Below are positions 1-8,291 of a stretch of 64,000 nt of DNA, one piece after another (position 1 is the first letter of the stretch; every line of letters starts with the position of its first letter). The notes below the pieces were generated by a model. It was given only the letters and a program-made list of their open reading frames with translations. It ran no database searches and was not told where the DNA came from. This DNA comes from Aldehydirespirator sp965204415. Lineage in GTDB: Bacteria; Actinomycetota; Acidimicrobiia; Acidimicrobiales; Aldehydirespiratoraceae. The DNA is taken from contig CBDBEL010000001.1 of the NCBI GenBank assembly GCA_965204415.1, positions 496,001 to 560,000 of the forward strand, given 5' to 3'. The position numbers and the translations under genes were made by a program.

Positions 1-213
1 CGCCAGCGCCACCGTGTCCCAGGTGTGGGCGTTCTGGGCGCCGCCGTGGACGAGTACCAGCTCGGGCTCGGCCGTTCCCCACACCAGCGCCGACAGTCGA
101 AGCCCCGACGGCAACTTCACCGACTCCCGGCGGACGGCGGGAGGACCGGGCCATTCGAGGCCGTGCTCGGCTGCGTTCTCTGCGAACAGCCCGAACTCGT
201 CGTAAGCAACCAT
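1..213 (-). CDS. alpha/beta hydrolase, N-terminal part (cut by window edge)
   Basis: The first 71 codons of a minus-strand gene lie here and the rest is beyond the window start. The translation contains an alpha/beta hydrolase oxyanion-type motif (LVHGGAQNAHTW) near residues 57-68, after an N-terminal stretch typical of lipase/esterase-like or haloalkane-dehalogenase-like hydrolases. The catalytic serine, acid and histidine are not in view, so the substrate is unknown. The ATG start at 213 is supported by a TAGCAT -10 element six bases upstream, which would give a leaderless mRNA. Confidence 0.7.
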   Translation of the reverse strand, partial: MVAYDEFGLFAENAAEHGLEWPGPPAVRRESVKLPSGLRLSALVWGTAEPELVLVHGGAQNAHTWDTVALA

Positions 214-219
214 CCGGCG

Positions 220-225
220 ATGCTA
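220..225 (-). promoter_or_regulatory. leaderless -10 element (TAGCAT)
   Basis: TAGCAT lies six bases before the ATG at 213 and no ribosome-binding site is present, so transcription probably starts at the start codon. The same arrangement recurs at many operon heads in the window. Confidence 0.45.
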
Positions 226-336
226 GAGGCCGAGCGGAGGGCCGCGCTGTGTGCCGACCCGAGGCCGCTGCCAAATTCCGGTTCCCAGGGTGAATAATCC
301 CCCCAAACCGCCGGAAGTTCGTTTGCAAGGGCTCCG

Positions 337-1149
337 CTAGGCGGGCTCGCGCCGGCTGCGGCGGCGGGAGGCCCGGCCCGACGTCACCGGCGGGTCCCAA
401 CTGAACCGCCACGCAGCCACCGCGGCGCCGGCTGCCAGCCACAGGGCCAGCACTCCGAGCCGGTGCCACTCGATGGCCGGCGCCTCCGAGAACGGGTTCA
501 TGGCCTCGCCGAAGGCCAAGCCGAAGTGCTTGAGCGGGAAGATGTCCCCGAGCAGGTCCAGCCAGGCCGGAGTCTCGCTGCCGAACGGGACGAAGATGTT
601 TGAGATGAAGGCCATCGGCAGGAGGGTGGCGTTGGCGATCGGCACCGCCATGGACACCGACCGGGCCAGCGCGGCCAACCCCAGGCCGAGCGCCGCGAAC
701 GAGGCCGACCCGAGCGCGAAGGTCAGGAGCATGGCCGGGACCTTGGCCGCCTCGACGTTCACGCCGTAGGCGACCACACCGAGCGCGACCATGGCGGCGA
801 CGCCCAGCGCCGCGATCCACACCGCCGACACCACCACGCCGCCGAGGTAGGTCCAGCGCGGCATGGGCGTGCCCCTGACCCGCTTGAGGATGCCGAGCTC
901 GCGCCGGCTGGCCAGGTTGATGCCGATGCCGGTGTAGGTGGACGACGCGGCCGCGAACACGGCCAGGCCGGGCGTGTAGAACTGGCTGCTGTTCACCCGG
1001 CCGTAGACGGTGTCGAAGGCGTCGTTGCCGAAGATGGCGGTGAACAGCACCAGCATCAGGATCGGGAACACCAGGGTGAAGAAGGCCGCCACCGGCGTGC
1101 GCCAGAAGATCCGGTTCTGGTGGAGTGCGCCCCGCCAGAGCGATCTCAT
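337..1149 (-). CDS. ABC-2 type transporter permease (drug exporter type)
   Basis: This is a 270-residue integral membrane protein with about six hydrophobic segments and the layout of ABC-2 permeases (DrrB-like). It starts MRSLWRGALHQNRIFWRTP, with a first membrane helix from about residue 25 and a last one near residue 235, then a basic C-terminal tail. The open frame continues upstream, but the ATG at 1149 overlaps the stop of the ATPase gene by four bases (ATGA), which fixes the start. It would form the membrane channel of an exporter with the ATPase. The exported compound, perhaps a drug or lipid, is not determinable. Confidence 0.85.
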   Translation of the reverse strand: MRSLWRGALHQNRIFWRTPVAAFFTLVFPILMLVLFTAIFGNDAFDTVYGRVNSSQFYTPGLAVFAAASSTYTGIGINLASRRELGILKRVRGTPMPRWTYLGGVVVSAVWIAALGVAAMVALGVVAYGVNVEAAKVPAMLLTFALGSASFAALGLGLAALARSVSMAVPIANATLLPMAFISNIFVPFGSETPAWLDLLGDIFPLKHFGLAFGEAMNPFSEAPAIEWHRLGVLALWLAAGAAVAAWRFSWDPPVTSGRASRRRSRREPA

Positions 1150-2084
1150 GAGTCGCTCCCCGCTTCGTCGCCACCGCCCCGGTCGCCGTCCACGAGCCCC
1201 AGATAGACGTCTTCGAGGCTCGGAGTCGAGACGGTCAGTCCTTCGAGTTCGATGCCTCGTTGGGCGGCCCAGCCGGTGAGATGGGCTAGGTCGGCGGTGG
1301 GAGTGTCGGTCGTGATCTCGACGTGGCGGCCCCGCCCGACGATCTCTCCCGACACCGGGGCCAGCAGGTCCGGCACCGGCTCGGCTCGGTCGGGCACCGC
1401 GAAGCGGATCAGCGCCGAGCCGGCCCGGGCTCTCAGCTCGCTCGGCGTTCCCTCGGCAACGATGCGGCCCCGGGCCAGCACGGCCACCCGGTCGGCCAGA
1501 TTCTCGGCCTCGTCGAGGTAGTGCGTGGTGAGCAGCACGGCCCGCTGCTCCGACGCCAGCCGTTCGACCAGCTCCCACCCCCGCCTTCGGGCCGCGGGGT
1601 CGAAGCCGGTGGTGGGCTCGTCGAGGAAGACGACGTCGGGGTCGCCGGCCAGCCCGAGCGCCATGTCGATGCGGCGCTGCTGACCTCCAGACAGGGTGGA
1701 GATGCGGGCGTCGGCCTTCTCGTCCAACTCCACGAGCTCGATCAGCTCCTGGGCTGGAACCGGGCGCGAGTAGGCGGCACCGTAGAAGTCGATGGCCTCC
1801 CGCACCGTCAGCTCGGGGTCGATGCCCGACGTCTGCAGCACGATGCCGATCCGGTCCCGGAACGACGCAGGGGCGGACGCGGGATCTGTGTCCAGTACCC
1901 GCACCGTTCCCGAGCTCCGGGTGCGATGCCCCTCCAGGATCTCAACGATGGTGGACTTGCCCGCGCCGTTGGGGCCCAGCAGAGCGAACACCTCGCCCCG
2001 CTCCACCTCGAACGACACGCCGTCCACGGCCCGGACCGCGCCGTAATCCTTCACGAGATCGCTCACCGCGACGGCCGGGCTCAC
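1146..2084 (-). CDS. ABC transporter ATP-binding protein (DrrA-like)
   Basis: This 312-residue ATPase energises the permease immediately downstream. It has a Walker A motif (GPNGAGKST) near residue 37, a signature LSGGQQRR near 135, Walker B VVFLDEPTTGFDP, and an H-loop in TTHYLDEAE. A C-terminal domain of about 90 residues follows, as in daunorubicin-resistance ATPases. The frame is open to 2273, but I chose GTG at 2084. A TAGCGT -10 element sits eight bases upstream of it, and the ATPase homology begins just after it. The longer upstream translation is low-complexity and overlaps the divergent DUF2007 gene. Confidence 0.85.
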   Translation of the reverse strand: MSPAVAVSDLVKDYGAVRAVDGVSFEVERGEVFALLGPNGAGKSTIVEILEGHRTRSSGTVRVLDTDPASAPASFRDRIGIVLQTSGIDPELTVREAIDFYGAAYSRPVPAQELIELVELDEKADARISTLSGGQQRRIDMALGLAGDPDVVFLDEPTTGFDPAARRRGWELVERLASEQRAVLLTTHYLDEAENLADRVAVLARGRIVAEGTPSELRARAGSALIRFAVPDRAEPVPDLLAPVSGEIVGRGRHVEITTDTPTADLAHLTGWAAQRGIELEGLTVSTPSLEDVYLGLVDGDRGGGDEAGSDS

Positions 2085-2092
2085 CGGTGGGC

Positions 2093-2098
2093 ACGCTA
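2093..2098 (-). promoter_or_regulatory. leaderless -10 element (TAGCGT)
   Basis: TAGCGT lies eight bases before the GTG start of the ABC ATPase gene at 2084. It supports that start over more upstream ones. Confidence 0.45.
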
Positions 2099-2121
2099 TC
2101 GCCGGCTGGAGCGGGCACGAT

Positions 2122-2517
2122 ATGGGGGTGAGACCGTTGCCGGGCATGGTGCCCATCGCCGAGTACCCCAGCCGCTGGGAGGCCGACGTGGCCGCGGCCC
2201 GGCTCCGCGAGGCGGGATTCGAGACGACGGTGATCTTCGACCCGGCCACGAATGTGGCTCCCCACCACGTCACCGAACGGCTCGCAGTGGTCGTGGTTCG
2301 CGCCGAGGTGGCTGATCCCGCAGCCGAGCTTCTCGGCGTTGAGCGGCCCGACGTCGAGGCCGAGCACCTCGACGCCGCTTTCCACCAGCGACGCTTCGCG
2401 GACCGTCCCGCCTGGGTTCGCTACCTCACCTGGGCCCTGATCATCGCCATCCCCGGACCGATCGCCATCTCGGGCCTGGTGCTGCTGTGGACCGTGCTGC
2501 AGAGCATGTTCCCATGA
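2122..2517 (+). CDS. DUF2007-like protein with C-terminal membrane helix
   Basis: This 131-residue protein has an N-terminal domain (about residues 9-75, beginning MVPIAEYPSRWEADVAAARL) that resembles the DUF2007 putative signal-transducing domain. A single hydrophobic helix covers about residues 103-128 and ends at the C-terminus. It is divergent from the ABC exporter operon and 62 bases ahead of the P450 gene. The predicted topology is a cytoplasmic domain with a C-terminal anchor. No catalytic residues are apparent and the role is unknown. Assignment to DUF2007 is by pattern only. Confidence 0.7.
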   Translation: MGVRPLPGMVPIAEYPSRWEADVAAARLREAGFETTVIFDPATNVAPHHVTERLAVVVVRAEVADPAAELLGVERPDVEAEHLDAAFHQRRFADRPAWVRYLTWALIIAIPGPIAISGLVLLWTVLQSMFP

Positions 2518-2564
2518 CCCGTACACCCATCTGCTGGGCCTTTCGGCGTTGACGAGTCCCGCCG

Positions 2565-2570
2565 TAGGAT
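2565..2570 (+). promoter_or_regulatory. leaderless -10 element (TAGGAT)
   Basis: TAGGAT lies nine bases before the P450 ATG, with no Shine-Dalgarno sequence between, suggesting a leaderless or near-leaderless transcript. Confidence 0.4.
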
Positions 2571-2579
2571 GGCGCGGGC

Positions 2580-3794
2580 ATGACGATCACACCCGTCGAT
2601 CCCCGGCCACTCGACATCCTCGACGGCGACTTCTACGTCAACGACCCCTACTCCCGCTACGCCTGGCTGCGGGAGAACTCCCCCTGCCACTGGGACGGCG
2701 TCAACGAGCTGTGGGTGGTCACCCGCTACGACGACATCGTCACCGTCGAGCTGGACAAGCACCTGTTCATCAGCTCGGACCGCAACAAGGGCGGCTTCCG
2801 GCCCAACATCCCGGCCGACACCTCGATCATCGCGACCGACGATCCGCTGCACCAGGCCCGCCGCTCGCTGGTGTCGCGCCGCTTCACCCCCCGGGCCGTG
2901 CAGCAGTGGCACGACCACATCACCGGGACCGTCGACCGGTTGCTCGACCCGGTGATCGAGCGGGGCCGAGCCGAGATCGTGGCCGAGCTGGCCGCTCCGC
3001 TGCCCGCCAAGATGATCGGCTTCCTGCTCGGATTCGACGACGAACTGTGGCCCAAGCTCGTGCACTGGTCGGAGGCGTCCATCGCCACCGGCGGCGGTCC
3101 CCGGTACCGCACCACCGAAGGCGTAGAGGCCGTCCTGGAGTTCGCGGTGGCCTGCACCGAGTTGTACACCGGCAAGCAGGGATGCCCTGCCGGCGATCTG
3201 ATGTCGCGCTGGATCGAGGTCGAGTCCGACAGCGGCGGATCGGTGGGCGGCACCGACTTCGGATTGGACCAGATCGTCTCCGACTCGCTGCTGCTGCTCG
3301 ACGGCGGGGCCGAGACGACCCGCACCGTGATCGCTCGGACCCTGCTGGACCTGGCCGACCGTCCCGACGCCTGGGACGCTCTGAAGGCAGGCGCTGATCT
3401 CGAGGTCGCGGTGGAGGAGTTCATCCGTTGGGTCACTCCCATTCACAACATGTGCCGGACGGCCACCGCGGACACCGAACTGGGCGGCCAGACGGTCCGC
3501 AAGGGTCAGCAGGTGGTCATGATGTACCCGTCGGCCAACCGCGATCCGGCCCACTTCGACGATCCTGAGAGCTACGACGTCACCCGCAGCCCCAACCACC
3601 ACCTGGCCTTCGGCTTCGGCACCCACTTCTGCCTGGGCGCGGCCCTGGCCCGCCTCGAGATCCGCATCTTCTTCGAACGCCTGCTGGAGCGGGTGGACCG
3701 CATCGAGCGCATTGAGGGCACCCCGCAGGTGGAGATGCCCAACGCCTTCGTCCACGGCCTGCGCGAGGCCCACCTATCCTTCACCCCGGCCTGA
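2580..3794 (+). CDS. cytochrome P450 (CYP142/CYP125-like)
   Basis: This 404-residue soluble bacterial P450 would be a haem-thiolate monooxygenase. The haem-binding loop FGFGTHFCLG (Cys ligand near residue 350), the I-helix GGAETTR motif near 242 and the EFIR of the K helix are all present. The run NMCRTATADTEL and the sequence around the haem loop closely resemble CYP142/CYP125, the mycobacterial cholesterol side-chain 27-hydroxylases. A steroid or branched side-chain substrate is therefore plausible. ipdAB genes for steroid ring breakdown lie later in the window. An SDR follows 43 bases downstream, probably in the same operon. Electron partners are not adjacent; a small ferredoxin is at 46874. 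Confidence 0.92.
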   Translation: MTITPVDPRPLDILDGDFYVNDPYSRYAWLRENSPCHWDGVNELWVVTRYDDIVTVELDKHLFISSDRNKGGFRPNIPADTSIIATDDPLHQARRSLVSRRFTPRAVQQWHDHITGTVDRLLDPVIERGRAEIVAELAAPLPAKMIGFLLGFDDELWPKLVHWSEASIATGGGPRYRTTEGVEAVLEFAVACTELYTGKQGCPAGDLMSRWIEVESDSGGSVGGTDFGLDQIVSDSLLLLDGGAETTRTVIARTLLDLADRPDAWDALKAGADLEVAVEEFIRWVTPIHNMCRTATADTELGGQTVRKGQQVVMMYPSANRDPAHFDDPESYDVTRSPNHHLAFGFGTHFCLGAALARLEIRIFFERLLERVDRIERIEGTPQVEMPNAFVHGLREAHLSFTPA

Positions 3795-3837
3795 GCCGGC
3801 CCACCCTTCCAGCCGAACCCCAGCAAGGAGTCGCACC

Positions 3838-4665
3838 GTGCCCGAATCCTCATCGAACTTGTTCAGCTACGCCGGCAAGAAGGTGGTGCTCACCGGGGGC
3901 GCCAGCGGCGTTGGCGAGGCTGCCACCGAGTTGCTGGCCGAGGCGGGCTGCACCGACCTCACCGTGCTCGACCGCAACGAGCCCACCGGCCCGGCCACCG
4001 CGTATGTGGCCGCCGACCTCAGCGACCCCGACTCCATCGACGCGGCCTGCGAGGCCATCGGCCCGGGGGTGGACGTGCTGTTCAACAACGCGGGCGTGTC
4101 CGGGGTGCACTCCTCGGACTTCGTGCTGCGGGTCAACTACCTGGGGCTGCGCCGCCTCAGCGAGGGCCTTCTGCCGACCATGAACCGGGGCGGCGCCATC
4201 GTCAACACCGCGTCGGTGGCGGGGCAGCGCTGGCCCCAGCACCTGGCTGAGATCTCCGAGTTGATCGCCATCGACGGCTGGGACGAAGCCCTGGCCTGGA
4301 TCGCCGATCACGGAGATCTGGTCGACCCCGTGCCCTACGAGTTCTCCAAGGAGGTGGCCCAGGTGTGGACCATGCACGGCTCGCGCCGCAGCTACCTCGA
4401 CTACGGGGTGCGCACCAACAGCGTCTGCCCCGGCGTGATCGACACTCCCCTGCTGCACGACTTCCGCCGCCACATGACCGAGAAGGTCATCGACTGGATG
4501 GTCGATCAGTCGGCCGGGATCCTGACGCCCGCCGACATCGCTAGCACCCTGGTGATGCTCGGCTCCGACGCCAGCGCGGCCATGAACGGCCACAACATGG
4601 TCGCCGACCACGGGTTCATGGCCTGGTTCACCACCAACCAGGTCGACTTCGCCGGCCTGGCCTGA
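3838..4665 (+). CDS. short-chain dehydrogenase/reductase (coniferyl-alcohol/3-alpha-HSD-like)
   Basis: This is a 275-residue classical SDR with a Rossmann glycine motif TGGASGVG (about residues 19-26), the NNAG motif, a catalytic Ser in the TASVAG segment near 124 and YxxxK (YEFSK) near 167. Overall it resembles the coniferyl-alcohol dehydrogenase/3-alpha-hydroxysteroid dehydrogenase group, which uses NAD(P) to oxidise an alcohol. The frame is open further upstream, but the GTG at 3838 has a good AAGGAG ribosome-binding site eight bases before it. It follows the P450 gene and could oxidise the alcohol that enzyme makes. That coupling is inference. Confidence 0.88.
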   Translation: MPESSSNLFSYAGKKVVLTGGASGVGEAATELLAEAGCTDLTVLDRNEPTGPATAYVAADLSDPDSIDAACEAIGPGVDVLFNNAGVSGVHSSDFVLRVNYLGLRRLSEGLLPTMNRGGAIVNTASVAGQRWPQHLAEISELIAIDGWDEALAWIADHGDLVDPVPYEFSKEVAQVWTMHGSRRSYLDYGVRTNSVCPGVIDTPLLHDFRRHMTEKVIDWMVDQSAGILTPADIASTLVMLGSDASAAMNGHNMVADHGFMAWFTTNQVDFAGLA

Positions 4666-4680
4666 CCCGCGACCCGTCGT

Positions 4681-5073
4681 CTACGAGTCGTACTGGCGGA
4701 GCTCGACCTCGTTGCCGTCGGGGTCGCGGATGTAGACGGCCGAGCCCCAGCCCCGGGCCCCGAACACCCGCGGCGACCGGCGCACCAGCTCGACATCATC
4801 GTGGGCCACGATCGACTCCACGTCGCCGGTGACCCACAGCGCGAGGTGGTTCAGGTTCTCCCCGCTGCGGTCGGTCTCGAAGAGGTCGATGATGGTGCCC
4901 TCGTCGATGCGGACCGACACGAACGGCGCCTCGCCCGCCTTCCACTCCTCGTAGCGCTCCGGCTCCAGGCCCAGCCGGTCGCGGTACCAGCGCATCGACC
5001 GCTCGGCGTCGGCCACGTTCAACACGATGTGGTCCAGCCCCCGCACCCTCGCCGATGACCCGCCGCCGGCCAC
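4681..5073 (-). CDS. VOC family (glyoxalase/extradiol fold) protein
   Basis: This single-domain vicinal-oxygen-chelate protein of 130 residues carries a metal-type His in LDHIVLNV, a second His in LNHLALWV and a C-terminal Glu in GNEVELRQ. That set matches small metal-dependent VOC enzymes. Two starts are possible: GTG at 5073, which is the last copy of a repeated start region, or GTG at 5046, which trims the glycine-rich leader. The gene is convergent with the SDR and lies downstream of a chain of four mini-ORFs that repeat its own first codons. The substrate is unknown. Confidence 0.82.
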   Translation of the reverse strand: MAGGGSSARVRGLDHIVLNVADAERSMRWYRDRLGLEPERYEEWKAGEAPFVSVRIDEGTIIDLFETDRSGENLNHLALWVTGDVESIVAHDDVELVRRSPRVFGARGWGSAVYIRDPDGNEVELRQYDS

Positions 5074-5244
5074 CGCTAACCCGCCTCCCCCGCCGATGAC
5101 CCGCCGCCGGCCACCGCTAACCCGCCTCCCTCGCCGGAAACCCGCCGCCGGCCACCGCTAACCCGCCTCCCTCGCCGGAAACCCGCCGCCGGCCACCGCT
5201 AACCCGCCTCCCTCGCCGATGACCCGCCGCCGGCCACCGCTAGC
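5049..5244 (-). repeat. 41-bp tandem repeat forming four chained mini-ORFs at a gene junction
   Basis: Four full 41-bp units and a partial fifth separate the CMD gene stop (5240) from the VOC gene start (5073). Read on the minus strand each unit is a GTG-initiated 12-codon ORF plus TAG, followed by two bases and the next GTG: 5199-5237, 5158-5196, 5117-5155 and 5076-5114. The peptides are MAGGGSSAREAG, MAGGGFPAREAG (twice) and MAGGGSSAGEAG. They start like the VOC protein (MAGGGSSAR) and end like the CMD protein (QAG). Each unit carries a GGGAGG ribosome-binding-like run. The array is a tandem duplication of the stop-start junction. Confidence 0.85.
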
Positions 5245-5809
5245 CGGCCTGCACCGTCGAGGATCCGGCATCCGGGCCGGGATCGGGCTCGGCGACGTTG
5301 ATGGCGAAGGCGAGCATGGTGTAGTAGCCCGCCAGAGTGGTGAGCTCCACCACCCCGGCAGTGCCGAGAAGGTCTCGGGCCGTCGCATAGGCCTGGTCGG
5401 ACACCCTGGCGGTGGAGCACATCTCCCGGACGAAGCCGACGATCACATCATCGGGCGACCCGACGGCGCCGTCGCCGTCCCGCAGGGCTGTGATCGTTGC
5501 CTCGGCCACGCCGGCGGTCCGGGCCAGCCCGACGTGGGTGTCCCACTCGAAGGCGCAGGCGTGGGCCGTGGCCACGGTGATGATCGCCAGCTCGCGGTCA
5601 TGATCGCTCAGCGCGCCCTCGTAGCGGACCTGGTGGCCTAGCTCGGCTGCGGGCCGGGCCATCGCGGGCACGTGCAGCATCACCTCGTAGGGCCGGATCA
5701 TCGTGCCCCGGCTCTCGACGATCCAGTCGAACACGGCCAGCTGGGTCTCGCTGAGACCGTCGCGCCCGGCGAGCAGCGGAACTCTGGACATCGGTTGCTG
5801 GGTCGCCAT
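5240..5809 (-). CDS. carboxymuconolactone decarboxylase (AhpD-like) family protein
   Basis: This 189-residue helical protein of the CMD/AhpD superfamily contains the characteristic helix AHACAFEWDTH with a single Cys and a His five residues on. There is no CxxC pair, so it resembles the decarboxylase/lactone-type branch more than peroxidase AhpD. The frame opens earlier, but the ATG at 5809 follows a GATAAT element at leaderless spacing and begins MATQQPMSRVP. Its stop lies in the last unit of the 41-bp repeat. A role in aromatic or lactone metabolism is plausible from the family and neighbours, but the substrate is unknown. Confidence 0.82.
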   Translation of the reverse strand: MATQQPMSRVPLLAGRDGLSETQLAVFDWIVESRGTMIRPYEVMLHVPAMARPAAELGHQVRYEGALSDHDRELAIITVATAHACAFEWDTHVGLARTAGVAEATITALRDGDGAVGSPDDVIVGFVREMCSTARVSDQAYATARDLLGTAGVVELTTLAGYYTMLAFAINVAEPDPGPDAGSSTVQAG

Positions 5810-5815
5810 GGACCC

Positions 5816-5821
5816 ATTATC
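5816..5821 (-). promoter_or_regulatory. leaderless -10 element (GATAAT)
   Basis: GATAAT is placed six bases upstream of the CMD ATG (5809), with no ribosome-binding site in between. Confidence 0.4.
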
Positions 5822-5907
5822 GCCCGCGTCCCGGCGCGGTCCCGAATCGGTCCCCGATCCAACGGCGCGGTATGGTCCGCCCGGCACCTAGCACTCGGGA
5901 GGCAACC

Positions 5908-7332
5908 GTGAGTTCGTGGATCGTGATCAGCGGCGGGACTGTGATCGACGGCACCGGTGCGCCCGCGGTCGAGGGCTGCACCGTGCTGGTGAAAGACGAC
6001 ACGATCGAGTCTGTCGGCACCGGCATCGGCGAGGACTCGATCCCCCGCGGCGACGACGTGGTGCGCATCGACGCCACCGGCAAGACGGTCATGCCTGGCC
6101 TGATCGACGCCCACTGCCACACCTCCTTCGGCGAGACCCGGATGCAGGAGGAGCAGGACCTCTACACCAGCCACGAGCTGCGCACCCTGCGCTCGGCTTG
6201 GAACGTCACCAAGGTCCTGCGGGCCGGCGTGACCGGGATCTCCGATCCCGGCGGCAGCTACTTCATCGGGGTCGGCATCCGCGAGGGCATCGCCGAGGGG
6301 CTCATTCAGGGGCCGCGGATGACCACTGCGGGCCGGTTCCTGTCGACCAGCAACGGCATCAGCGACTGGTATCCGTCGTCGGTGGGCGTGCCGGACTCCA
6401 GCATCGGCAAGGTGGTCAACACCGCCGACGAGATGGTCACCGAGGTCCGCCACCAGGTCAAGAACGGCGTGGACCTGATCAAGATCGGCGACAGCGTGCT
6501 CGGCGACTTCGAGGCGTTCTCCCGCGACGAGGTCAAGGCGATGTCGGATGCCGCCCACCGGCTCAACAAGCGCATCACCATGCACGCCCGGGGCTCCAAC
6601 AACGTCGACTCCGCGGTGGCGGCCGAGCTCGACTGGATCATGCACGGCAACACCCTGCGCGACGACACCATCGAACGGCTGGCCGACTCGCAGATCCCGC
6701 TGGCGCCGGCCCTGCTGCTGCTGGGCAACCTGGGAGAGTTCGGCGAGGCCGCCGGGGTGCCGGCCGAGACCCGCAGCGCCTACTCGCGCCTCCTCGACGA
6801 CACCGCGGGATGCCTCAACAAGGCCCGCGAGGCCGGCGTGCCCATCATCACCGGCACCGACACCGGGTTCGCGGCCACCCCCTACGGCGACTGGCACGCA
6901 CGCGAGCTCGAGCTGCTGATGCGCTACGCGGGGATGACCGCGCTGGAGGCCATCAAGGCGGCCACCCACGACTGTGCGATCGTGCTGGGCGAGGAGAACG
7001 ACGTCGGCTCGCTGGCAGCCGGCAAGGGCGCCGACATCATCGTCGTCGACGGCGACCCGCTCGCCGACATTCGGGTGCTGTGCGACAAGACGCGCATCGA
7101 GACAGTGATCCTGCGCGGCGAGGTGCAGGTCTTCGACGACGAGGTGCTGGCCCAGAGCCGGCCCTATGACCGGGCCCAGCACATCTGCCCGTCCGACATC
7201 ACCTACGACCTGATCTTCAACGGGGGCGGCGGCACCCGGCCCGACCCCCGCGACTTCGGCTCCGACGGCGAGGGCGAGCTGCTGGCCCAGCTCGACGAGC
7301 TCGCCGGCGCCGCGGCCCAAGAGTCCAACTGA
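5908..7332 (+). CDS. metal-dependent amidohydrolase family protein
   Basis: This 474-residue protein belongs to the amidohydrolase superfamily and is probably a binuclear or mononuclear metal hydrolase acting on a cyclic amide or dipeptide-like substrate. Seen motifs are the HxH of GLIDAHCHT after beta-strand 1, a metal His in KRITMHARG, another in LDWIMHGNTL and the catalytic Asp in GTDTGF. The N- and C-terminal small beta domain (composite) is typical of imidazolonepropionase/prolidase-like members. GTG at 5908 is chosen because a GGGAGG site precedes it by five bases. An alpha/beta hydrolase follows after 38 bases. Confidence 0.87.
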   Translation: MSSWIVISGGTVIDGTGAPAVEGCTVLVKDDTIESVGTGIGEDSIPRGDDVVRIDATGKTVMPGLIDAHCHTSFGETRMQEEQDLYTSHELRTLRSAWNVTKVLRAGVTGISDPGGSYFIGVGIREGIAEGLIQGPRMTTAGRFLSTSNGISDWYPSSVGVPDSSIGKVVNTADEMVTEVRHQVKNGVDLIKIGDSVLGDFEAFSRDEVKAMSDAAHRLNKRITMHARGSNNVDSAVAAELDWIMHGNTLRDDTIERLADSQIPLAPALLLLGNLGEFGEAAGVPAETRSAYSRLLDDTAGCLNKAREAGVPIITGTDTGFAATPYGDWHARELELLMRYAGMTALEAIKAATHDCAIVLGEENDVGSLAAGKGADIIVVDGDPLADIRVLCDKTRIETVILRGEVQVFDDEVLAQSRPYDRAQHICPSDITYDLIFNGGGGTRPDPRDFGSDGEGELLAQLDELAGAAAQESN

Positions 7333-7370
7333 CAAGCACCCGATCCGCATCCCCGGAGGTGGCACGCGCC

Positions 7371-8222
7371 ATGATCCAGTACCCGCTCGGCGCGGCCGGA
7401 ACCCTGACCCGCGTCCTCGAGGCCGGCCGGGGCGACAAGACGATGCTGCTCGTGCACGGGGTAGGGGCCCGGGCCGATCGCTGGCGCCTCAACCTCGAGG
7501 GCTTCGCCGACGCCGGCTACCACCCGTTCGCGGTCGACCTCCCCGGCCACGGCCTGGCCGCCAAGGGACGCGGGTTCCGCCACTCGGTCCCGAACTACGC
7601 GACGTTCGCCCGGGCCGTGCTCGACGAGGTCGGATCGGACCGCGCCTACCTGGTCGGAACGTCGCTGGGCGGCCACATCCTGGCCACCGTGGCCTGCGAG
7701 ATCCCCGAGAGGGTGGCCGGCCTCGTGCTCGTCGGCACGCTGGGTATGGCCCCGATCGGCCCGGAGGCCCGGGCGCGCACCGCGGGCCTGATCGGCGACG
7801 CCTCACCCGAGATGGTCGACCGCAAGCTCCACAGCGTGCTCCACGACGACAGCCTCGTCACCGCGGACCTGCACCGCGAGGAGGTCCGCATCAACAACTC
7901 GTCCGGGGCGGCCGAGGCCTTCGAGGGAATCTCCGACTACTTCGCCAACCGCATAGACGACGACGTCGTGGGAGAGCGGCTGGCCGCCGAGTGCGGCGAC
8001 GTGCCGATCCTGCTGGTGTGGGGCCGCGAGGATCTGGGCTTCCCGCTGTCGATGGGCGAGGCCGCCCACGGGTTGCTGGCCGGCTCCCGCCTGGCGATCA
8101 TGGACGACGCCGCCCACGCCCCCTACTTCGAGCGTCCCGAGACGTTCAACGCCATCGTCACCCAGTTCTTCGCCGGCCGCCTCGGCGCCGAACCGCTCGA
8201 CGGCGTCGAGCTGCGCGGCTGA
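7371..8222 (+). CDS. alpha/beta hydrolase
   Basis: This 283-residue alpha/beta-fold hydrolase has the oxyanion HGVGARADRW, nucleophile elbow GTSLGG (catalytic Ser), acid Asp in WGREDLGF and catalytic His in HAPYFERP. It looks like meta-cleavage-product or ester hydrolases. The ATG at 7371 is ten bases after a GGAGGT site; a GTG at 7359 overlaps that site and is less likely. It sits between the amidohydrolase and the oxidase-like gene, probably as one transcript with the former. The substrate is not determinable. Confidence 0.87.
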   Translation: MIQYPLGAAGTLTRVLEAGRGDKTMLLVHGVGARADRWRLNLEGFADAGYHPFAVDLPGHGLAAKGRGFRHSVPNYATFARAVLDEVGSDRAYLVGTSLGGHILATVACEIPERVAGLVLVGTLGMAPIGPEARARTAGLIGDASPEMVDRKLHSVLHDDSLVTADLHREEVRINNSSGAAEAFEGISDYFANRIDDDVVGERLAAECGDVPILLVWGREDLGFPLSMGEAAHGLLAGSRLAIMDDAAHAPYFERPETFNAIVTQFFAGRLGAEPLDGVELRG

Positions 8223-8277
8223 CCGGCCTGCGACCGGGCCGACGACGCCCGACAACAGCTAGCTGAATCGACGGGGC

Positions 8278-8283
8278 TAGGGT
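8278..8283 (+). promoter_or_regulatory. leaderless -10 element (TAGGGT)
   Basis: TAGGGT lies eight bases before the ATG at 8292 and no Shine-Dalgarno run is present. Confidence 0.4.
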
Positions 8284-8291
8284 GCCGCCCC

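Noticed and set aside
5049..5244. CRISPR-like array
   Set aside because: The 41-bp units are continuous with no unique spacers and derive from flanking gene ends.
5698..7365. Long antisense ORF (555 codons) opposite the amidohydrolase
   Set aside because: It is a shadow of the high-GC codon pattern of the plus-strand amidohydrolase, which has full catalytic motifs; the shadow has none.
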